DNA of 64,000 nucleotides, from assembly GCA_022376465.1 (NCBI GenBank), contig JACDTU010000003.1, positions 806,001-870,000 on the forward strand, given 5' to 3'. The first letter of the stretch is position 1; each line of letters starts with the position of its first letter. This document shows positions 1 to 10,383 of the stretch, piece after piece. Below the pieces are notes generated by a model that worked only from the letters and a program-made list of their open reading frames with translations, had not been told where the DNA came from and ran no database searches. A program made the position numbers and the translations under genes. The DNA comes from Cubamyces lactineus (taxonomy: Eukaryota > Basidiomycota > Agaricomycetes > Polyporales > Polyporaceae).

Positions 1-945
1 TCATCGTTCGGCAAACCCGCAACAGGAACGTCCGCCTTCGGGGCCCCAGCTACTGGGGCGGGCACGTCGGCGTTCGGCCAACCATCCCAGCCAAGCACAT
101 CTGCCTTTGGTCAGCCCGCACAGGGAGCCACGACCTCTGCCTTCGGAGCGCCTCAATCAACGTCTGCCTTTGGTCAGTCAGCATTCGGACAAAGTGCATT
201 CGGCAAACCCGCCACCCCATCTGCATTTGGGTCAACGCCTTCCGGCGGGACCGCCGGTGCCAGCGGAAGCGGAGGTGGCGGCGCGTTCTCTGCATTCGCA
301 GGCGGGCAGCCGTCAGCGTTCGGGCTCGCTGCGGCTGCGAAAGCCCCTGGGGGCTCAGTGTTCGGCCAATCCTCCTTTGGCAGTGGTGCAACGTCCTCGC
401 CTGCCCCTGCCCAGTCTGCCTTTGGAGGAGGCGGGTCTACAGGAGCATTCGGTTCACCAGCCGCATCTGGGTCTGTTTTCGGCACGCAGCCAGCAGCGGG
501 AACGGGCGCGTTTGGCACGCCTTCATCCACATCTGCGTTTGGAGCCCCTCAGCCGGCCGCATCCGGCTCTGCGTTCGGCGCGCCTCCCGCCGCCCAACCG
601 CAACAAGCACCCGCCTCCGTCTTCGGCTCGCTCACGAACCAGCCCTCCCTCACCAATTCCGGGTCCGCATTCGGCCAACCCTCAGCCCCCTCGGCGTTCT
701 TCGGCCCAGGCGCAGCTCAACCCTCCTCCCAACCCGCGCCCAAAGAGAAGTCGGGTCGGCCAGACTTTGCGGCCGCGCGCCGGCGGGCGCTGTACAAGCC
801 CGGGGCGACGAAATACGACGACTTGCTGCCGCCGAATTATATGGAGCTGTTGCCGAAGGCGGCGCTGGAGGCGTTCAAGGGCGAGGGCGAGAAGTTTGAG
901 TGGGGGAATATCCCGGAGTGGATACCGCCGAAGGAGCTGCGGTAG
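1..945 (+). CDS. NUP42: FG-repeat nucleoporin, NUP42-like (C-terminal part, 5' end outside window)
   Basis: Frame 1 is open from the first base and ends with TAG at 943-945, giving 314 residues of a protein whose start lies upstream of the window. The visible part is a low-complexity region rich in Gly, Ala, Ser and Pro with about twenty FG dipeptides, mostly in the form SAFG, the permeability-barrier repeat of nuclear pore proteins. The last ~50 residues are different: charged and ordered, ending in a segment with the pattern AFKGEGEKFEWGNIP followed by PPKELR. That resembles the short C-terminal motif by which Nup42 (yeast Rip1, human hCG1) binds the mRNA-export factor Gle1 on the cytoplasmic face of the pore. 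An N-terminal CCCH zinc finger would be expected upstream but cannot be seen. The call as FG nucleoporin is firm; the assignment to Nup42 rests on the C-terminal motif. Confidence 0.78.
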   Translation, partial: SSFGKPATGTSAFGAPATGAGTSAFGQPSQPSTSAFGQPAQGATTSAFGAPQSTSAFGQSAFGQSAFGKPATPSAFGSTPSGGTAGASGSGGGGAFSAFAGGQPSAFGLAAAAKAPGGSVFGQSSFGSGATSSPAPAQSAFGGGGSTGAFGSPAASGSVFGTQPAAGTGAFGTPSSTSAFGAPQPAASGSAFGAPPAAQPQQAPASVFGSLTNQPSLTNSGSAFGQPSAPSAFFGPGAAQPSSQPAPKEKSGRPDFAAARRRALYKPGATKYDDLLPPNYMELLPKAALEAFKGEGEKFEWGNIPEWIPPKELR

Positions 946-1530
946 TCTTCCACTCGCGGGTTCTAGTGTTGGGTAGATGTAGTCCTTGTGTGTTGGTGGG
1001 TGGGTGATGGAGTATGGATAGTGTGGGATGTGAGCATGGACGGTCGTGTTTGCTGTCCACTATTGTGCTTGTACTAATACGACCACCTTACGGTTTCTTG
1101 GAACGCACGCTTCAGCGGATCAGCGGGTGGACTAGTGGTCTCGTCTTGTAGACGTTTTAGCACTTGGCTATGCCTGGTCTCGCACGCACACTGCATTGCA
1201 TCGTGGGCTCAGATTTCGTGTTCACACAGCATTGACTGCACAACCGAATGGCACTGTTCACCTGACACTCGATTATAGATGTTCGACGGAGGAGAATTAA
1301 CCTTACTGCCGCAGCACCTTGCTAGGCGATTCAACGTTCGGCTCTAGCGCTGCAGCAACGAGATGCTGCGGTAGCTGGCTTATTGTCGTGCTAAATATGT
1401 AAGCTGAATCGGTGAGCCCAGCGCCCTATAAGTTCCTCTCTCTCTCAGTATTTGACCAAAGCCCAATCTTGCACCATTCTGAGACGCTCACTTTTCCTGC
1501 GACCTCCTCATTGTTGCCCATTCCGCTTCG
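946..1530. other. Intergenic region between nucleoporin and RNase III-like gene
   Basis: This stretch should contain the 3' UTR of the nucleoporin and the promoter of the gene starting at 1531. I see no coding signal, repeat or clear TATA box in it. Confidence 0.5.
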
Positions 1531-2278
1531 ATGTGCGATAACAACAGCTCTTACTTGCCCAATCCGCGGCCCCGGGATAGCACGTCCAGAACTCGACCTC
1601 GATCTCCTCAGCTCGACCCCGAGCTTCTCTTGCACTGGGACAAAAGCGCGGCACCAAACAACTCCTCCGAGTCTGAGGCGCGGGCCGCTGACAAGAACAC
1701 GCTCGCGGTCCTGGGCCACTACGTTCTGGCGGCGGCGTACACGGACGTCCTCTTCCGCTCTGCACCAAACGTGATTATTCTTCCATCTTACCTGCCTCGT
1801 GTCTTCCCTCTGCGGGGTGTTTGGGTGGGGGCTGCGCCGAGCGTAGTGCTGATCGCGAACACTTTAGCTCGCCGCTGACAAGTTTTCTTCGGACGTGCGG
1901 GAGATCGAGGCGAAGCTGCAGGAGTCGGTGGATGGCTGGATTGGACGACATGAGTGGTACGAAAGCCTGCTCAGCTCGATTGGGCGCGTCCAAGGCCAGT
2001 CCCTTGAAGAGGTAAGGGCCTCAATCTTTGAGTTTCGTGTTTTTGCGCTTTCCAGAGGTCGTGTCGCTAATGCAGTGGGTGGGTCTTCGGTGTTGTGGTA
2101 TGTCTTCGTGTCCTTGCAGGAGCGCCGTCTACTTTTCGACGTCTACATTGGGACGCTTTTCGTTAGATCGGGCTCGGGATATGACGCTGTCCGGGAGTGG
2201 GTCGAACCGCTGGTGGACTGTGGTACAGGGAAGGGTCGTTTGGAGGATGGCGCGGAACCGGTAGTAGTTAATAGCTGA
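1531..2278 (+). CDS. Small RNase III-fold protein, catalytic residues apparently lost
   Basis: Exons 1531-1770, 1868-2011 and 2120-2278 (introns start GTGATT and GTAAGG, end TTTAG and TTGCAG; both phase 0) encode 180 residues. The layout recalls a ribonuclease III domain. A first helix LAVLGHYVLAAAYTDVLF sits where RNase III has its ERLEFLGD-type signature, and a later segment ERRLLFDVYIGTLFVRSG matches the position of the second catalytic helix (usual form ADxFEAxIGAxY), followed by AVREWVEPL. In the first helix the acidic catalytic pair is absent. In the second the Glu is replaced by Asp and the preceding Asp by a hydrophobic residue, so cleavage activity is doubtful. Catalytically dead RNase III folds occur in mitochondrial ribosomal proteins and processing factors, which is one possible role. 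The assignment is by motif recall only. The ATG at 1531 is the first in frame; the upstream limit is uncertain. Confidence 0.5.
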
Positions 2279-3681
2279 AGGGTGTATTGGTGGCGCAACT
2301 TGAATGTTAGTCCGATGTAATGTCTCTCGGCGATCAACTCTTTGCGCACTGGATGTTGGGTCTGTAGTCTGATAATATACATGGATGCTTCCAACTTGGT
2401 GTGGCCACAGCTGCGATACATCAATCGCGAAGGGAGCCTCGCACTCACGGCCAATAGCATCCCAGTCTCCGGAGACCGGTGTTGTCCAGTACACATAAGT
2501 CCAAATACAGTCAAACACCGCCGACCGCAGCTACAAATATGATCGAGGAACAGTGCGCCGCAGTACTTCGAGTCCGCTTCTTCGTTGCCTCCTGCTACCG
2601 CTAGGCTCCCCATCATATCGCCATATGCTTCGCGGCAGAAGCATGAGTCACCGCATTCTTTGTACCCCCTCCTCCGCAAGGGCAGTCCCAATCGCGAACA
2701 AAAAACAAGGGGCCTAGGTACTGCATCTGCCAACGCCGCGGCGTCGGAGTTGCCACCACTCTGTTGGCGGACTGCGCGGCGGGCTGCTGAGATATTCAGC
2801 GGGGTCCCTCTCTAGGGTGATGCACCTAGTCTTGGGTCAGTACCAAGACACAGCATCTCTCAGTTGAGGCCAGGCGTTGCCTTCTCAGAATCTCGCTCCC
2901 CGCCGGTGGGGTGATGGAACGAAAGGAAGGCACTGCCGGTGAGGCACTCGCCATCATCCCCGGGCACGACTGTCACTGACGGGTGGCGAGCGGCGAGCGC
3001 AGCGCGCGACGGAATCACTCGCCGCGGGATGACAGCTGCCTTATACGTGCCCCTTCCTCGACGACGCGACGATTTCACGGTGTAAGGACACCGCGACATC
3101 CGCGCAAACGTCGCCGAGGAGATCTCGAGATGGTTGAGATCTGATTTCTAGCAGCACTGACACCACCGCCACACGGGCACACCGCCCTGTCCTCCTTCAA
3201 ATCAGGAACGCACGTATGGGTCGTCGCACCGCGACAGGGGATGGCCGGTGCGCCCGTGTGCGGGCTCGAGTCTAGTCGTAATATTGACATCGGCAGACGT
3301 GGCTCGGCGTGTCCCGTTGACATTGGCGTGATAGTGCGCCTGAGGAGTGTGAAGAGGGGCGGACGGTTTGAGTTCTGAATGTGAAGACGATCCGATCAAA
3401 ATGCCAACGTACTCTGCCAATGCGGAGCAGCGTGGGCCTGTTGAGTGCCTGCCTGAGGGGACACCACAAAGCATGCTTGATCGCTGAGCGTGTCAATTGC
3501 AACAACGGATCAGGCCGACGGACGGATGTAATGTCTAGCTACGGTCACCCTTAGATATGCTGCATCAAATCGTACACATATGTTTATCATCTGTTTCATC
3601 CGTGGGGTATGAGATGCAGGTTCTTCCTCTCGCAATAGATCTCGTCCAAGCAACGCATATGTCGAAAACAAGGGCGTGTAA
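2279..3681. other. Intergenic, no gene recognised
   Basis: The convergent 3' ends of the RNase III-like gene and the serine racemase flank this 1.4 kb. The open frames here (longest on the minus strand, 2143-2733) show no recognisable domain and partly run antisense to the upstream gene. I see no repeat or RNA gene. Confidence 0.45.
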
Positions 3682-4892
3682 TCAGTTCTGCCATGGCAAA
3701 GGCTTTGACAAGTCGATGTTCCCGCCGCTGATAATGATGCCGATAGGACCCTCGATGCCCAGCTCCTGGAACTGCGCGCTCCTGACAGCGGCAAAGGCAG
3801 CCGCGCCGCTGGGTTCCACGACCAGCTTTAGTCGCTCCCACATGAGGCGCATGGCGTCCACGATTTCCTGCAAGGATACAACGATTCAATCGTCGCGACG
3901 CGTCCGCACGCGATGTCAACCATGAAACAAACGGCACGCTACCTCATCGGTCACGGTGATCACCTTCTCGACCTTCTCCTGGATGATTGGGAAGTTGAGC
4001 ACCCCGACGGGGGTCCTGAGTCCATCTGCGATCGTGTTGGCTTGCACGTCTTCTCGCCGCTTCCCCTCTTTCAGGCCCTGAGCGCAGTCGTCCGCCCCAG
4101 CAGGTTCGGCACCGAAGACGCGCACCCCCGTTCCCTCTGCAGCGAGGGCCGTCCCGGCGAGCAATCCACCGCCACCAACTGGGGCCACTACGGCAGCAAG
4201 CGGCTCCGGGGCCTGCTCCATAAGCTCCAACAACGCCGTTCCCTGCCCGATTATAGTGTTCACCGCATCGTACGGCGGCACAAAGACCGCGCCAGTCTCG
4301 GCCTGAACCTTCGCGAGTGCCGCGGCCCGCGCAGGCGCGTTAGGCTCACAAAAGGTGACCGACGCCCCGTACGAGCGCACTGCATCTATTTTGGGCTGGG
4401 CCGAGTTGTTTGGCTGGTGAGGGCAGAGGGTTGCAGAGAATCGGACGGCTGTATATGCTATGAGAGACGCACCATGACGACGTAGCACTTGACGCCTCGC
4501 TCTTTGGCAGCCAGAGCGAGGGCTCCGGCGTGGTTGCCTACCGGAGAACAGAACACCATTACAGAGTCAGCGAGAGCACCGCGCTGACAGACACTGAATA
4601 CAAGGAAGGACACGAACGTACCCGAGCTATGCGTGCATACGCCCTTTGCGAGCTCGTCGGCCGAGAGGCGCGAGAGGCTGAACGAGGCGCCACGGAACTT
4701 GAACGCGCCTCCCTTCTGCAAATTCTCTGCCTTGAAGAAGAGGGCGTTCTTCCTGGGCAGTGCCGCTGAGAGAGACGACGACGTGAAAATCGGCGTCCGG
4801 TGGATTTGATGTGCGATGGTGTCGTGCGCAGAGAGTATGGAAGCCCGCGTGAGCGGTAGAGGCGATGCGTGTGCACGGTCCGAAGCCGACAT
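3682..4892 (-). CDS. Serine racemase / serine-threonine dehydratase family (PLP fold type II)
   Basis: Exons 4892-4622, 4537-4473, 4413-3943 and 3867-3682 give 330 residues, close to the ~340 of animal and fission-yeast serine racemases. The PLP lysine lies in GGAFKFRGA (about K65). It is followed by THSSGNH, in which the second Ser (about residue 90) corresponds to the catalytic re-face base of serine racemase; plain threonine dehydratases usually have SAGNH here. The glycine loop VGGGGLLAG binds the cofactor phosphate. GAEPAGADDC carries the Glu/Ala/Asp positions of the Mg-binding site, and SGGN near the C-terminus contacts the PLP pyridine. There is no ACT regulatory domain, which argues against biosynthetic threonine dehydratase. 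The enzyme would interconvert L- and D-serine and eliminate serine to pyruvate and ammonia. The start at 4892 gives the N-terminus MSASDR; an upstream in-frame ATG exists but adds unconserved residues. Confidence 0.85.
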
Positions 4893-7830
4893 CGTTCTTC
4901 GCACTATTCTCGTATGCGGTAAGAGGAATAGCGGGTATCTAGGAGGAGTTGGTCGACTCACAACTGCCCGTGGTCGAGTCAATGGGTCGGACCTTGCGTT
5001 ATCGATAGCGTTGGATTGTACCCATGCGACTTGGCGCAGTTATGGCCTGTGAGCTGCCGTGTGACTCGATAGACGATAAGTATAGCTGTGCAGCAACCTG
5101 AAGGGCTCACTTATGCTTCGACAAACGATTTCTACTGCGGTCTTCTCTGCGCGCGGTAGAGCCAATGAATGGCAGTGTCAAAGCTCGAATTACTGGCGAA
5201 CCGAGGCATTCCATTCGCCGAACCTGGTACCTATCACAAACTACGTAGCAGAGGTGCAGAGGAATATCCCGTTGGTGTATTCGAACCTCTGAATCGGAGG
5301 AGATAGCAGGCTGCCTAGACGCTCTGGCTGCTGAGCTAAAGAAACACCCTGAATAGGCGCTCATACCACATACACGTATCGAACTCACATGAGCTTTGTA
5401 AGCAAGTGCCTAGCCGCGTGCGCTGTCCCTGCCAGCCTGCAACTTGTCCTTGGAATCGTTTACTGCGCACGATTGCGATGGCTGTCTCTGTATTCCCTTC
5501 TCCATCAGTAATCACTCCTTTTCATTTGTTAGCTGCCTGACTAGCAATCCAACTCTCACATGCTAGAAGATCCGGGAATCTCAGCGACGACAGCTGCCGT
5601 GCCTAGTCGTCTCGAGCTCATCATCCACTGCTGACCGTGAAGCAGCTTATCCAGCAGATTCAGATGCACGCACAGTATGCCCCAGCTGGTACCTCACACA
5701 ACATGCCCGATTATATTGCCAGCCAATGCGCACTCTAATTCGCTGGCATCGCCACTTCATCTCTGGCTATGCATCTGAGGGGAGAACACTGCATCCGTTC
5801 CTTACGCCATTTCCGGACGGGTAGAGGTGTGTTTCGGCCCTATCAAAGGTACGCATTCCAGTGTCCATGGTTGATACACCCATTCTGGCCTGAAGGCTCG
5901 GCTCATCCTCGAGTGATAGGTAGCACGTCAGTGTGCGTATGTACCATGGCGTAATAGGTCAGTGGCCAGACCTTTGGGGGTGCAAGCGACGCAGTCCCGG
6001 GAGGCCGTCATTTTTCGCAGCTCCGGTGCTGCGGGGGAATCGCATGCGTATTGCCTTGCGAGGGAGACCTCGAGCGAAGCTTAACGAAGCTCATCCCTGC
6101 ATGTGTAGTGTGGCTCGCCTCGTTGACAGGTAAGCATTCGACGAACCACACATATGAATTGAGACGAACAGAAGCCACAGTAACATCGGTTTATGGCTGT
6201 CTATCGTCTGACAGGACCTTATGTGAACAGAGCTCGATAGTCACCGGTTCGCCGGTATTCGCGTTCTAGATTGCAATTGATGGGTCGCATTACAATCCTT
6301 GGTCATGTCGTGTCGGATTTCCTCACAACATACTCGGTCGTATGACCTAGCCCACAACGCCGACGGCGCAGCTGTTCGGCTATGCTTCTAGATGTAGAGG
6401 CCTTGCTCGGTGAGTTGCCAACAATCAAGATGAAATTGGCAAACATGTATCCTAACCCACTATCGAGCATGCAACGTCATACCGAGACGTGTTCGCGAAG
6501 GCCATTTCGTGGCCTGCCTGCATCGAGATTCTCGGCTATGCTCCGCACGCGTCATGCCGCATGCGCGGGCTGTTTCGACCCCTCCGCGGCAGGATGCATT
6601 CTCAGGCGGGGCTGCTGTCGACCGGCGACTTGTACGCCCTTGACACTGGCCCGGATGGTGGTTTAATTTGGGTGTGGATGGCCGTCGCATTTCCGTGTAT
6701 CGAGCATGCACATGGCGACCTGTCAGCCACAAAGGGTTTGCGAACTTCGAGTGTCGAGGCGGATACGAGAACAATGCGAGGTGCAACGTAGCCGGGCCTT
6801 TTTTGACAGTCCTGCCAGTGCGGAAACTCGTGCGGTGAACGAGCCCGGGCCGGAGCCTGCGGCACCTTTGCCTCCATATGCATCTGTACGACCGTCGACG
6901 TGCCTCGCCGCAGTTGCTTGCCGGCGGGTGGTAAGATGTCCAGATGGAGACTGATGGACAGTGTCAGTTCACGGCTTTCTCCAGCCTTGCAAGACGTAAA
7001 GTGTGCATTGCAGGACAACAGATCTCGACGAGCGATTACATCAGCTCCGGCAGAAGCCAGACCAGGGTACCGCCTCAGACTCGCGCCGGGACGTGGTTGG
7101 GCCATTCTCCACCTCTACTCCGCCTTGATGGGAATCCGGAGGGCTCTCAGCCCACAGTCACCTTGAGGCCAACGTACGCGAGTCTGGCTAGCCGGGCTCG
7201 AACACCGCTTCGGAGTCGTCAACGGAGGGACGAGCCCATTGACTCAGGCTTCACAAGTGGTGCGTGATCGTCTTCATTTTAATTGAGGCCGACATCGATG
7301 AGGCGGCGTCAAACGATGATGGTGACTGCAACCCAGGTCCCAGGGTGATGCCGATGGGACTGTTTGCGGACGACGTTGAGCTTACAGAGCCCGTGGGCGG
7401 TGAGGCAGAGTGCGCAAGCAATTCCATCGACAGAACGCAAGATCTGACGAGAACACCGCCATCCTGACTCATCGGAGCGCCAATCTCGGCCGAGGGAAGA
7501 GGAGTGTAAGAGACCTCGCGGGATCGCCCGTTCTGGCAGTCCCTCATGGCTGGGATCAAAGGGCTGTCCGAGCGTCCTACTCGCCACACTCCTCGTATGT
7601 GTTTTGCAAACTCGACTCGTCCAGGCAGTCATTCGTCGGAGCGCAGCGTCTGCTCCGTACCCGATCCAGTGCATCCACGCACGCACATACTTCGGCTATA
7701 AAGCCTCGGTGTGCGCACCTTGACACGACCACACCCTCACACCTCTCATCCACGCTCACCCGCCCTCCCTACCTCCCCTCTCGTCTTCTGTCACCCACTC
7801 TTCTTTCGGCGTCGTCTGATACTGCCAACC
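4893..7830. other. Gene-poor 2.9 kb stretch
   Basis: This region lies between the divergent serine racemase and dehydrogenase genes. Many short frames exist on both strands (for example 6602-7105 and 7251-7589 on minus), but none shows a domain, a consistent splice pattern or a sensible amino-acid composition. It holds the promoters of both flanking genes. A small unrecognised or non-coding transcript cannot be excluded. Confidence 0.4.
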
Positions 7831-9018
7831 ATGGGCGCCCAGCACCAAAAGATCTGGCTCATTACAGGTGCGTCAATCTCGCTTCTGCCGCCGTCCGTCC
7901 ACACAACACCAGAGAAGCTCACATACCCCACGTCTTCTTCCACGACCCTGGTGGAATACAGGCACCTCCTCCGGCTTCGGGAAGCGTCTTGTCGTCTCCG
8001 TCCTCGCTCGGGGAGACTGCGTGATCGCGACCGCACGTAACATTGAGAAGCTCAAGGCCATTTTCCCCGCCGCCGAGCGGAGTCGGTTGCACCTCCTCCA
8101 GCTCGACGTCTCCGACTCGCCCGAGGTCGTCCAGCAGCGCATGAAGGAGGCGCTCTCTGTCTGGGGCCGCATCGACGTCGTCGTCAACAACGCAGGATAC
8201 GGCGTCAAGGCCGTCCTTGAAGAGGGAGGGTAAGTCCGCTGCGGAGCGTGCACCCCGTCGACAGCAGGATACTCACAGCTGCTCTCCTTGTCGATCAGGT
8301 CGCTCGCCGCGCTCACCCAGTTCCAGACGAACATCTTCGGCGTCCTCAACGTCACCAACTCCGTCCTCCCACACATGCGCGAGCGCCGCTCAGGCACCAT
8401 CGTCATCATTGGCAGCCGTTCCGCGTGGCGCCCTGAAGTATCGGTACGTACCTCTCTGGCACTCCACTAGCAAATGTCCGGTCGCTCATGCACCTCCGTC
8501 TCCCTCGCAGCCCGCGGGCTTCTACGCCGCGTCCAAGGCAGCAGTACATGGTACGTACCCTGACCCTCCGCTGCCCTCGCATCCCCACGCACGACGCTAA
8601 CCTCATTTCTCCCTCCCCGACAGCCATCGGCGAGACCTACGCAAGCGAACTCCGGCCGTTCGGAATCCGCGTGCTCATCGTCGCGCCCGGTGCGTTCCGG
8701 ACCGAGGGCGTGCACGCGTACCCCGCGACGATCCACAACCACGTGCCGGCGTACGACGCGGCGCGCGACGCAGGCATGGCGCGCTTCGCCGCGCTCGCGG
8801 GGCACGAGCGCGGGGACCCCGCGAAGGCGATGGAGCTCCTCGTCGACGTCGTCAAGGGCGAGGGCCGTGCGGCGGGCCGCGACTGGCCGCTGTGGCTCGT
8901 GCTCGGGCGCGATGCGTACACGGACGTGCGCGCGAAGTGCAATAGGATATTGAAGACGATGGACGCGTGGGAGGACGTCGCGACCGACTTGGAGTTCAGC
9001 GACTGCGAGCAGCTGTAA
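7831..9018 (+). CDS. Short-chain dehydrogenase/reductase (classical SDR)
   Basis: Five exons, 7831-7867, 7962-8229, 8299-8443, 8511-8550 and 8624-9018, encode 294 residues. Exons 1-2 join to give the Rossmann cofactor loop TGTSSGFG. NNAGYG is the structural NNAG motif. The catalytic Ser is in the IIGSRSAW segment, and FYAASKAA supplies the YxxxK pair across the 40-nt fourth exon. ATARN after the second strand suggests a basic, NADP-preferring pocket, but this is inference. The substrate cannot be read from the sequence. Sequences of this shape are often annotated simply as oxidoreductases or as NADP-dependent 3-hydroxy/ketone reductases. The four introns (69-94 nt) have consensus ends and every phase closes. 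The ATG at 7831 is preceded by a C/T-rich leader. The gene is convergent with the PX-GH18 gene. Confidence 0.88.
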
Positions 9019-10383
9019 GCGGGTGCTGGCTGTTTACTGTGCGCAGTGTACGTCGCGACCATGACGCAGCCGCTGTGGCTTTCGCTCGCTTCCGCCTCCC
9101 CATCGCCATCCTATCCTATCCGATCGAACACACAAATCGCTCGCTCTCAACGGGCTCGGACGCTATTTATCCCTAAATATCCTCGCTCTGGCCCAGGCTC
9201 CTTCCCTATTTGCAACGCGCTTTTCCTCCTCACCCTCTATCCCCTACCCTCTTCCCTTGCACACACTCCACACCCCAGCCGTTCCCTCTCCATGCACTCA
9301 CCTCATCGCCTCATCACCCCACCATCTCTTTCCTCTCGCATTCAATCGGACATTCTGCTGCACACTGCCTCACCTGCTAGTACACTACACTACATATACT
9401 ACATACACTATTCTTCGTACCGTACGCTCTCGCTAATAGGTTCCTCTCCGCATCGCACCTGTATTGCTCTCATCTGCTGCATCATCGTCCCTTGCATGTA
9501 TCTCTCCTGCACGCACGCTCTCCCCGGTCTCTCTGCATCGCCCGCCTCGTCTCGTCTCGCTTTTGCCTCTGTTCAGTCAAAGCCTAGCATAGCCTAGCCG
9601 TAGCTTACTCCCACTGCCACTCTATCTCATCTAGTACCTGCCCTGTTAGATCTGACCTCTGCGTGTATCATCGCTCTATGGCACCTGCTCCACATCACTC
9701 TTGGTACTGTGTGAAAACGAATGGGATCTCGACGAGCATCGAGGCTCGAGTCTGTCCTCCCAATGCAATAATCTGCTGTCACGAACTTGCCCGTCCTCAG
9801 AATGGTGCTAGTACAATCGCGTCAGTCTGTAGGTATATGCATATATATATACACATGTGCTACCCCGGCGCCTGTCTGTCAGATTGCAACACGGGCGCGG
9901 AGTAAGCACTTGCTGATACCGGGTATGATACGGGCACATCGAGATATTGGAGCTAGCTGTCTACATACGTGGGCGTCCGGAAGGACCATATATATGTTAT
10001 TGTAGGCACGCCCGACGTCCTCTGGCCACCCAATTGCAATATAATACATAGCCGATGCGCCGGGCTCACACGCCCGCAGGTAAATACCGCAATGTTATGA
10101 TGCTCAAAGTCATCTCAGAAAGGTCGTGCCACATCGCCAAATCCTCGTCGTCATCACCATTGTCGTCACAGAGAGCGGGTGTCGTCAAGCATGTATAACG
10201 TCGTACGAGTCATGAGAGGGTCGTAATCCGTGAACGCGATAGCAACCAATGAAAGAGGGAAGTCGGATACCACTATGAGCCTAAGCCAGAACCAATACAA
10301 GGAAGACATTCTCGTTCTACGTATGCATGTGGATATGAACATACGCCCGCGGACGTCGGTGTCAGTGTCGCGAGGCCGCTCGC
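9019..10383. other. Convergent intergenic region with pyrimidine-rich tract
   Basis: From about 9090 to 9560 the plus strand is strongly C/T-rich. This probably includes the 3' UTR of the dehydrogenase. A short TA-rich run lies at 9838-9850. The right part would carry the 3' UTR of the chitinase on the opposite strand. No gene was recognised. Confidence 0.45.

Noticed and set aside
107..976. 289-codon open frame overlapping the nucleoporin
   Set aside because: It is a frame shadow of the FG repeats: Arg/Pro/Ser-rich with no motif, while frame 1 gives perfect SAFG repeats and a sensible C-terminus.
2143..2733. 196-codon minus-strand frame
   Set aside because: It runs antisense into exon 3 of the RNase III-like gene and shows no domain or splice structure.
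7251..7589. Ser-rich minus-strand frame in the gene-poor region
   Set aside because: Composition is plausible but there is no partner exon, motif or promoter; not enough to call a gene.
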